A stretch of 6,455 nucleotides of DNA from Candidatus Parcubacteria bacterium (GTDB lineage Bacteria; Patescibacteriota; Minisyncoccia; Phycocordibacterales; UBA12088), in the NCBI GenBank assembly GCA_003694545.1, contig RFKD01000060.1, forward strand, positions 1-6,455. The letters are read 5' to 3'. Positions 1 to 5,628 of this stretch are shown piece after piece. Below the pieces are notes generated by a model that made no database searches, had not been told where the DNA came from, and saw only the letters and a list, made by a program, of their open reading frames with translations. A program made the position numbers and the translations under genes. Each line of letters starts with the position of its first letter. Positions within the stretch are counted from its first letter, which is position 1.

Positions 1-1
1 G

Positions 2-334
2 CGCTCTTGCCATGCCCCATCGGTCAATCTCACGCGCGCTGGAAAATCCAACGCTGTGCCGCCCGTTTTGCTCCGAACGCAAAGCGTCATACGCTGCCTC
101 GCGTGCAAGCGGCGTGAGGCTCTTGGAGTCGCGCGCGCTGTTGCGAGTAAGGGCCGCAATTTCTTCCTCAATGCTCCACAGCCACACTCCCACGACAACC
201 GGCCCGGCCAGAGCGCCTCGGCCGGCTTCATCAAATCCCGCAACCCATTGCACCCCCTCGTCTCGCCAAGTGCGCAGTGCCGACAAAAGCCATTGCCGGT
301 CTGCCGTAATGCCTTTTGGGAGCTTCCCCGTCAT
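2..334 (-). CDS. rnhB: Ribonuclease HII, N-terminal part (truncated by left window edge)
   Basis: RNase HII cuts the RNA strand of RNA/DNA hybrids and nicks at single ribonucleotides embedded in DNA, starting ribonucleotide excision repair in the cytoplasm. I translated the minus strand from ATG at 334; 111 codons stay open to the window edge, about half of a typical ~200-aa RNase HII. Family landmarks seen: VAGFDEAGRGALAGPVVVG (residues 31-49) with the catalytic Asp35-Glu36 pair and the GRG junction-recognition motif; DSKSLT (69-74), the family DSKkLs motif; and REIDRWGMARA (101-111), the family EID-N-lqA region. The later catalytic Asp residues lie outside the window. The usual Pro after GRG is Ala41. 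An SD-like AAGG on the minus strand (343-346) sits 8 nt before the ATG, which supports this start. The gene is transcribed divergently from dnaE. The family call is firm. Confidence 0.93.
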   Translation of the reverse strand, partial: MTGKLPKGITADRQWLLSALRTWRDEGVQWVAGFDEAGRGALAGPVVVGVWLWSIEEEIAALTRNSARDSKSLTPLAREAAYDALRSEQNGRHSVGFSSAREIDRWGMARA

Positions 335-342
335 AACAACTA

Positions 343-346
343 CCTT
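343..346 (-). promoter_or_regulatory. Probable Shine-Dalgarno site of rnhB
   Basis: The minus strand reads AAGGTAGTTGTT directly before the ATG at 334. The AAGG core is separated from the start codon by 8 nt, a normal distance for ribosome binding. It contrasts with the two plus-strand genes in this window, which lack a well-placed SD. Confidence 0.5.
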
Positions 347-379
347 ACGCGGACAAATCCACGCCAACGCTCCCGCACA

Positions 380-385
380 AGTATA
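380..385 (-). promoter_or_regulatory. Candidate -10 box for rnhB
   Basis: The minus strand reads TATACT here (five of six matches to TATAAT). Transcription would begin near 373, giving a leader of about 39 nt that contains the AAGG ribosome site. No convincing -35 hexamer lies 16-18 nt upstream, so the call rests on the -10 match and its position in the divergent intergenic region. Confidence 0.4.
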
Positions 386-425
386 GCGTACGCCAGACAG
401 CATTTCCGATGCAGCCCGACGTGCG

Positions 426-434
426 TGCTATAGT
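426..434 (+). promoter_or_regulatory. Extended -10 promoter element directly upstream of dnaE
   Basis: TGCTATAGT matches the extended -10 consensus TGnTATAnT at every fixed position. The hexamer TATAGT is 429-434. No recognisable -35 element is seen around 406-411, which is tolerated for extended -10 promoters. Transcription starting 6-8 nt after the hexamer would begin at 440-442, on or next to the A of the dnaE ATG at 442. The mRNA would then be leaderless or nearly so. The promoter call is moderate and the leaderless reading is an inference. Confidence 0.5.
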
Positions 435-441
435 AGGAGAC

Positions 442-3400
442 ATGGCTCACGGTTGGACACCGCTTAATGTGCATTCGCACTATTCGCTCCTCAAAGCGCT
501 CCCCACCATTCCTGATATCGTGCACCAAGCAAAAACGCTCGGATACGACGCGATCGCGCTCACCGATGCCGGGGCGCTGTACGGCGCGATTGAGTTTTAC
601 AAAGCCGCGCGCGCGGCGAACATAAGACCTATCGTAGGTGTTGACGCGTATGTCGCGCCCCGCACGCGCCACGACATGGACGCCGTCATTGATCGCTCCC
701 GCGAGCGCCTCATCTTGCTCGCGCGCACCACCGAAGGATACCGAAATCTCATTCGCCTCGTTACCCGCTCCTACACAGAAGGGTTTTACTACACTCCCCG
801 CGTAGACGCGGACCTTTTAAAAGAACATGCGCAAGGCCTGATTGCACTTATGCCCGCGAACGCCGGCAAGGCGGCGCAACAATTGCGCAACGGAAACCGC
901 GAAGGCGCGCTGGCGGCTCTGCGGGAATTGAAGGAAGTGTTCGGCGAGCACGCCTACGCCCAAGTCACGCTGCATCCTGAAGCGGAAATGCACGACGCAC
1001 TGATGGGTGAGCTGGTGGAAGCCGCGCGGGAAGTCGGTGTTCCCGTGGTGGCAGATCGGGAGGTGTACTACCTCACCCCCCAAGATGTGGAAGCATACGC
1101 TACCCTCCTAAAAGTACAGCAAGGCGCATATGATCCGACGACGCCTCCAGAGGATTTTGATCTTTCCCTCCCGTCGGCAGAAACAATGGAAATGCTGTAT
1201 CGCGATCTGCCGGAAGCACTCGCGAACGCGAGGCGCGTGGCGGATATGAGCGAAATAGACATACCAATCGGCGAATGGAAGTTCCCTCAATTTCCCCTCC
1301 CGAAAGGAGTGACGCCTCAGCAGGAGCTCGAGCGTCTTGCGTGGAAAGGTGTTGCTTGGCGGGGCCTTGATCCGAACAACCCCAAAGTCAAACAACGCCT
1401 CTCGTACGAGCTTTCCGTCATTGAAAAGAAGGGCTACGCGACCTATTTTCTCGTCGTCGGCGATTTGCTGCGCGAAGCTCGCTCTCGCGGCATCTATACC
1501 ACCATTCGCGGATCGGTGGCTGGGTCACTCACCACTTATGTGTTGGGAATCACGAATGTGGATCCCCTTTCCTTCCAATTGCCGTTTGAGCGCTTCCTCA
1601 ACCCTGAACGCCCTTCCGCCCCGGATATTGATATGGATTTTCAAGACAACCGCCGCGATGAGATTATTGAGTACGCCCGGGAAAAATACGGCAAAGACAA
1701 GGTGGCGCAAATTGGCACCTTCGGCACTATGCTCGCGCGCGCTTCCGTGCGTGATGTTGCCCGCGCACTCGGCTACCCGTACGCAATGGGCGACAAAATC
1801 GCCCGCCTCATTCCTATGGGACGGCAAGGGTTTCCTGTTGATATCACGAAAGCAATGGAGCTTGAACCTGACTTGGCAAAACTCTACAAAGAAAACGCCG
1901 ACGCGCGGCGGATTATTGATCTCGCGCGCAAAATCGAAGGGAAGGCGCGTCATATTTCCGTGCACGCCGCGGGAGTAGTGATCTCCCCGGATCCCCTCAC
2001 CGACCACGTGCCGCTACAGTTCGATCCCAAAGGAACCGGCAAGCTCATCACCCAATATGAAATGCGCTCCGTAGGAGAAGACGGCGTCGGTCTTTTGAAG
2101 TTTGATTTCTTAGGCATTCGCAATCTCTCTATTCTTGCCGACGCGGTCGCGCGCGTGGAGCGCAACCGGGGCGTCCGCATTAACATTGAGCACATTCCTT
2201 TTGATGACCAAAAAACATTTGAAATGCTCGCGCGTGGCGAAACAATGGGGCTTTTCCAGCTCAACGGCTCGGGGATGACGCAGTTTCTGCAAGAACTCAA
2301 ACCAACCACCATTCACGATATCAACGCGATGGTTGCCCTGTATCGCCCGGGGCCTATGGAAAGCATCCCGCAGTACATCGCGCGCAAGCACAACCCGTAC
2401 CTCGTACACTACTTGGATGATCGCCTCCGCCCCATTTTGGAGCGGTCGTTTGGTGTTATCGTGTATCAGGACGATGTGATGATGATCGCCATTGAGCTTG
2501 CCGGTTACTCCTGGCTCGAGGCGGACAAACTGCGCAAGGCAATGGGAAAAAAGATCCCGGAAGTAATGGCGGAAGAAAAAGAAAAGCTCTTACAAGGGCT
2601 CACAACACACGGAATGAGCCAAGACAAAGCGCAGGAGCTTTGGGCCCTCATTGAACCGTTTGCGGCATACGGCTTCAATAAAGCGCACGCGGCAAGCTAC
2701 GGCCGCGTTGCTTACCAAACCGCGTATATGAAAGCGAACTACCCAGAAGAATATATGGCGGCCGTCCTCACGGCGGAATCGGGCGACACGGAAGAAATCG
2801 CCAAACTCATCGCGGAATGCAAACGCATTGGTATTACGGTCGCGCCGCCCCATGTGAACTTTTCCGATGTGTATTTCAGTGAGGTGCCCGGTAAGCGGGA
2901 GATTCGTTTTGGACTTCTTTCTATCAAAAATTTTGGCGAGAGTGTCGCGAAAGAGATCGTGGCAGATCGGGAAGCACACGGCTCGTTTTCTTCGCTGGAA
3001 GATTTCCTCGCGCGTGCGAACCCAGCTTCGTTAAACCGCCGTGCGCTTGAAGCCCTGATCCTCAGCGGCGCCTTGGATAATTTAGGATATGCGCGCGAGC
3101 AAATGCTGGCACATATAGAGCGTTTGCTTGCTTACACGCGAGAGATTCACGCGGGCGAGCAAGCGCAACAATCGCTCTTCAGCGCCCCGGATGAAACCCA
3201 CCCTCCTTTGGGTTTGCCGCCGACGCCTCCTCTTCCCTTGCGCGAGCGGCTCGCGCAAGAAAAACTCCTCCTTGGCGTGTATGTTTCCGGGCACCCGCTT
3301 GATGAGTATCGCGATTTGATGGGTCGCCGCAAAATCACCAACCGTGGCATAAAAGAGCGCGTACCCGTGGATGTCACGGCAACCGCCGCGGGCGTTATCG

Positions 3401-3684
3401 TGGAACTGCGGGAAGTGTATTCCAAACGCGGCGAAAAAATGGCGTTTGCCCTTTTGGAGGATAACGAGGATCGCATTGAAATCGCCTTGTTTCCAGAAAC
3501 ATACCGCACCTACCGCGAGATTGTTACCCCGGGCGCGTGTCTTGCTGTGGAAGGGCGTGTGACACGCCGCAACGACGAAAAAAGTATTGTGGCAGAGCGG
3601 ATCCAAACGCTCGACGAGGTTCGCAACAAGCTGAAAGGGCGCCCTGCTGTGAGCGCCGCAAGCGCTCCCGCGCAAGCACACTAG
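442..3684 (+). CDS. dnaE: DNA polymerase III subunit alpha (replicative polymerase, DnaE)
   Basis: Catalytic subunit of the replicative polymerase, acting with the sliding clamp at the fork. Domains, numbered from ATG 442 (1080 aa): PHP domain about 1-225 (HSH at 11-13, TDAG at 41-44); polymerase core about 285-830 with PDIDMDF (catalytic Asp397 and Asp399), the third Asp555 in LLKFDFLG, FGTM (427-430), HAAGVVIS (508-515), RPGPM (635-639) and YGFNKAHAASY (743-753); helix-hairpin-helix region about 830-900 (SLNRRALEALILSGALD); QQSLF (909-913), a clamp-binding pentapeptide like E. coli QADMF; and an OB-fold about 970-1060. The tail after it is only about 20 Ala/Ser/Pro-rich residues, so no long tau-binding C-terminal domain is present. 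An in-frame ATG at 409 would add MQPDVRAIVGD; 442 was chosen because DnaE proteins begin just before the HxH motif. AGGAG at 435-439 is only 2 nt from this ATG, too close for a normal SD. Several PHP metal ligands are replaced, so proofreading by PHP looks unlikely. Identity is firm; the exact start is less sure. Confidence 0.97.
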   Translation: MAHGWTPLNVHSHYSLLKALPTIPDIVHQAKTLGYDAIALTDAGALYGAIEFYKAARAANIRPIVGVDAYVAPRTRHDMDAVIDRSRERLILLARTTEGYRNLIRLVTRSYTEGFYYTPRVDADLLKEHAQGLIALMPANAGKAAQQLRNGNREGALAALRELKEVFGEHAYAQVTLHPEAEMHDALMGELVEAAREVGVPVVADREVYYLTPQDVEAYATLLKVQQGAYDPTTPPEDFDLSLPSAETMEMLYRDLPEALANARRVADMSEIDIPIGEWKFPQFPLPKGVTPQQELERLAWKGVAWRGLDPNNPKVKQRLSYELSVIEKKGYATYFLVVGDLLREARSRGIYTTIRGSVAGSLTTYVLGITNVDPLSFQLPFERFLNPERPSAPDIDMDFQDNRRDEIIEYAREKYGKDKVAQIGTFGTMLARASVRDVARALGYPYAMGDKIARLIPMGRQGFPVDITKAMELEPDLAKLYKENADARRIIDLARKIEGKARHISVHAAGVVISPDPLTDHVPLQFDPKGTGKLITQYEMRSVGEDGVGLLKFDFLGIRNLSILADAVARVERNRGVRINIEHIPFDDQKTFEMLARGETMGLFQLNGSGMTQFLQELKPTTIHDINAMVALYRPGPMESIPQYIARKHNPYLVHYLDDRLRPILERSFGVIVYQDDVMMIAIELAGYSWLEADKLRKAMGKKIPEVMAEEKEKLLQGLTTHGMSQDKAQELWALIEPFAAYGFNKAHAASYGRVAYQTAYMKANYPEEYMAAVLTAESGDTEEIAKLIAECKRIGITVAPPHVNFSDVYFSEVPGKREIRFGLLSIKNFGESVAKEIVADREAHGSFSSLEDFLARANPASLNRRALEALILSGALDNLGYAREQMLAHIERLLAYTREIHAGEQAQQSLFSAPDETHPPLGLPPTPPLPLRERLAQEKLLLGVYVSGHPLDEYRDLMGRRKITNRGIKERVPVDVTATAAGVIVELREVYSKRGEKMAFALLEDNEDRIEIALFPETYRTYREIVTPGACLAVEGRVTRRNDEKSIVAERIQTLDEVRNKLKGRPAVSAASAPAQAH
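3166..3180 (+). other. Internal beta-clamp binding motif of DnaE (QQSLF)
   Basis: Codons 909-913 of dnaE encode QQSLF, fitting the bacterial clamp-binding pattern Qxx(L/M)F. In E. coli DnaE the equivalent internal motif QADMF lies at 920-924, between the HhH region and the OB-fold. The placement here is the same, followed by a Pro-rich linker (about 916-933). The function is inferred from motif and position. Confidence 0.75.
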
Positions 3685-3691
3685 ACGCGGC

Positions 3692-3721
3692 GCAAGAAGT
3701 TTGGTTTACTGCCTTCTTAGC
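3692..3721 (+). repeat. Imperfect hairpin in the dnaE-thrS gap
   Basis: The arms are GCAAGAAG (3692-3699) and CTTCTTAGC (3713-3721). They form 8 base pairs with one bulged A (3719) and a 13-nt loop. No T-tract follows, so it is not a classical intrinsic terminator. It overlaps the proposed thrS -35 box (3705-3710). It could weaken readthrough from dnaE or be chance. Confidence 0.3.
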
Positions 3722-3733
3722 AAGGCGTATTAT
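3705..3733 (+). promoter_or_regulatory. Probable sigma70-type promoter of thrS
   Basis: A -35 box TTTACT (3705-3710, four of six to TTGACA) is followed after an ideal 17-nt spacer by a -10 box TATTAT (3728-3733, five of six). The start of transcription would fall near 3740, leaving a leader of about 13 nt before the ATG at 3754. The leader contains no GGA- or AGG-like ribosome site. The gap is far too short for a T-box leader of the kind that often controls aminoacyl-tRNA synthetase genes. Readthrough from dnaE remains possible. Confidence 0.55.
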
Positions 3734-3753
3734 GAATCTTTCGCCGTCTACGT

Positions 3754-5532
3754 ATGCCACACTCTGAAGAACTTGCCGGGCGGCGCCACACGCTCGCACA
3801 CCTTCTCGCCGCCGCGGTTTTGCGCCACTACCCCCACGCGAAGCCAACCATTGGCCCAGCCATAGAAAACGGCTTTTACTACGATTTTGATTTCGGCGAC
3901 GGTCCTAAACCTGGCGCCGACGATTTGCCTCGTCTCACACAAACTATGCGCGAACTCTTGCCGCAATGGACCGAATGGAAACGCAAGGAAGTTAACCCCG
4001 ATGAAGCCAAAGCGGTGTTCGCCGATAACCCCTATAAGCTGGAATTGATTGACGAGCTTGAGCGCGAAGGTGTTACCATCACGCTTTACACCTGCGGCGG
4101 TTTTACCGACTTGTGCCGCGGCGGCCACGCGCCGCGCCCCGCGCAAGACATCGACCCGCAAAGCTTTACGCTCGATCGCGTGGCTGGCGCGTATTGGCGC
4201 GGAGACGAAAACAATCCAATGCTCACGCGCATTTATGGGTTGGCTTTTGCAAGCGCAAGCGAATTACAAGATTTCCTCGCCCAACGGGAAGAAGCAAAAA
4301 AGCGGGACCACCGAAAAATTGGCAAAGAATTAGATCTCTTTACCTTTTCCGAACTCGTCGGTCCGGGCCTGCCGCTGTGGACCCCGCTCGGCACAACGAT
4401 GCGCATTCTCCTTGACCAGTATGTGTGGCAATTGCGTAGCCGCTTCGGCTACCAGCGCGTCACCATCCCGCACCTCACTCGCAAGGCGTTGTATGAAACC
4501 TCGGGTCATTGGGAAAAATTCGCCGATGAGCTGTTTAAGGTTATTTCCCGAGAAGAAAAAGAAATGGCGCTCAAGCCAATGAACTGCCCCCACCACACGC
4601 AAATCTTCGCGCGCCGCCCCCACTCCTACCGCGAAATGCCGCAACGCTTTGCCGAAACAACAATGGTGTACCGCGACGAACAATCCGGGGAACTCGGGGG
4701 CCTAACACGCGTCCTTTCCATTACGCAAGACGATTCCCATGTTTTTTGCCGAGTGAATCAAATACAGCAAGAATTTTTCTCCATTTGGGATATCGTGGAC
4801 ACGTTTTACAAAACCTTTGGCTTCGTGCTACGGGTGCGCCTTTCATTCCATGATCCACAGCACCCAGAAAAGTATCTCGGTTCAGAGGAGGTGTGGGCGC
4901 GAGCGGAAAGCGCCCTTCGCGAGATCGCCAAAGAGCGGGGCGCCGATTATTTTGAGGCGCCGGGAGAAGCGGCAATGTATGGGCCCAAGCTGGACTTTAT
5001 GGCAAAAGACTCTCTCGGGCGGGAGCACCAGGTGGCAACCATTCAGCTTGATTTCAACCTGCCCGAGCGGTTTAACCTCACTTGCGTCAATGAAAAAGGT
5101 GAGGAAGAGCGCGTGGTGATGATCCACTGCGCGATTATGGGCTCAATTGAGCGCTTCAGCGCGGTCCTCTTGGAACATACCGCGGGACACCTCCCCTTTT
5201 GGCTTGCTCCTGAGCAGGTGCGGGTGATTCCTGTGAGCGAGAGCGAACTCAAAGACGCGCAAGAAGCCGCCGCGGAGTTCGCACGCGAGGGCATCCGCGC
5301 AAGTGTCTCCGAGCCGTCTTCCTCACTCGGCAAGCGGGTGCGCGAAGCCGCGGCGAGCAAAATCCCTATCCGAGCCGTGATTGGCAAACGAGAGGTGCGC
5401 GACGGAACACTCACCCTCACGCACGCTCCCACAAACACCACAACCACGCTTGGGCGGTCTGAGGCGCTTGAGGTCTTTCGTAGCCACAACCAGCTCGGCG
5501 CAAGCGACATCAGACTCGAACCCCAAGCCTAA
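3754..5532 (+). CDS. thrS: Threonyl-tRNA synthetase lacking the TGS domain
   Basis: Class II synthetase that charges tRNA-Thr with threonine and clears mis-attached serine. The 592-aa product starts directly at the editing domain; the ~60-residue TGS domain of E. coli-type ThrS (642 aa) is absent. An in-frame TGA at 3733-3735 excludes an N-terminal extension. Editing domain about 10-190: RHTLAH with His12 and His16, and LCRGGH with Cys121 and His125, all four editing-site residues kept. Class II catalytic core about 200-480: catalytic zinc ligands Cys278 (KPMNCPHH), His329 (TQDDSH) and His458 (MIHCAIMG); motif 2 YRDEQSG with Arg307 and Arg319; motif 3 GSIERF (463-468). Anticodon-binding domain about 480-580 (PFWLAPEQVRVIPV onward). 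The common RVRxFTQDD segment is RVLSITQDD here. No SD precedes the ATG. It follows dnaE by 69 bp and converges on the hypothetical gene downstream. Identity is firm. Confidence 0.97.
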   Translation: MPHSEELAGRRHTLAHLLAAAVLRHYPHAKPTIGPAIENGFYYDFDFGDGPKPGADDLPRLTQTMRELLPQWTEWKRKEVNPDEAKAVFADNPYKLELIDELEREGVTITLYTCGGFTDLCRGGHAPRPAQDIDPQSFTLDRVAGAYWRGDENNPMLTRIYGLAFASASELQDFLAQREEAKKRDHRKIGKELDLFTFSELVGPGLPLWTPLGTTMRILLDQYVWQLRSRFGYQRVTIPHLTRKALYETSGHWEKFADELFKVISREEKEMALKPMNCPHHTQIFARRPHSYREMPQRFAETTMVYRDEQSGELGGLTRVLSITQDDSHVFCRVNQIQQEFFSIWDIVDTFYKTFGFVLRVRLSFHDPQHPEKYLGSEEVWARAESALREIAKERGADYFEAPGEAAMYGPKLDFMAKDSLGREHQVATIQLDFNLPERFNLTCVNEKGEEERVVMIHCAIMGSIERFSAVLLEHTAGHLPFWLAPEQVRVIPVSESELKDAQEAAAEFAREGIRASVSEPSSSLGKRVREAAASKIPIRAVIGKREVRDGTLTLTHAPTNTTTTLGRSEALEVFRSHNQLGASDIRLEPQA

Positions 5533-5564
5533 CCCTGACCAGCCGCAAGTGGGGGTCGCCGGTT
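5531..5564 (+). repeat. Interrupted inverted repeat at the end of thrS
   Basis: AACC (5531-5534) can pair with GGTT (5561-5564), and GACC (5537-5540) with GGTC (5554-5557), separated by small internal loops. The element begins inside the thrS stop codon. No T-run of useful length follows, so termination activity is doubtful. Confidence 0.2.
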
Positions 5565-5587
5565 TGGAGCGATAACAATGGCGCGCG

Positions 5588-5608
5588 CAAAAAGTCTGGT
5601 TGTTTTTG
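5588..5608. terminator. Weak symmetric A/T hairpin in the convergent gap, possible bidirectional terminator
   Basis: CAAAAA (5588-5593) and TTTTTG (5603-5608) form a 6-bp stem with a 9-nt loop. Each strand ends its stem in five Ts, which is the layout expected between convergent genes. The stem has only one G:C pair and is unstable compared with typical intrinsic terminators, so confidence is low. Confidence 0.3.
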
Positions 5609-5614
5609 GAATCT

Positions 5615-5628
5615 CGCAATTTATTGCG
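5615..5628. repeat. Near-perfect palindrome over the stop codon of the minus-strand gene
   Basis: CGCAAT (5615-5620) and ATTGCG (5623-5628) are inverted copies two bases apart, and they enclose the TAA stop (5621-5623 on the minus strand). They might contribute to 3'-end structure of the minus-strand transcript together with the A/T hairpin just beyond it. Fourteen bases can arise by chance. Confidence 0.3.

Noticed and set aside
12..433. Two overlapping plus-strand open frames (12-386 and 56-433)
   Set aside because: They lie antisense to rnhB, whose motifs DEAGRG, DSK and EID are unmistakable on the minus strand. They have low-complexity Arg/Ser/Pro/His composition and no recognisable family.
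409..441. Upstream ATG at 409 as the dnaE start
   Set aside because: It would add 11 residues not typical of DnaE N-termini, which usually begin just before the HxH motif. It has no SD and lies upstream of the extended -10 box. It cannot be fully excluded.
1525..2007. Long minus-strand open frames inside dnaE and thrS (for example 1525-2007 and 3082-3681)
   Set aside because: They are shadows of conserved coding sequence on the plus strand and show no family motifs or start signals.
1049..2972. A 14-base repeat GTGGCAGATCGGGA at about 1049 and 2959
   Set aside because: Both copies encode VADRE in the same reading frame of dnaE. They reflect repeated amino acids and codon preference, with no flanking similarity or regular spacing.
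3685..3753. T-box or other riboswitch ahead of thrS
   Set aside because: The 69-bp gap is too short for a T-box leader, no T-box core sequence is seen, and the hairpin at 3692-3721 has no T-tract.
5533..5620. tRNA gene in the convergent gap
   Set aside because: There is no acceptor-stem pairing over about 72 bases and no GTTCRA-type T-loop; the GGTTTGGA string is only a weak resemblance.
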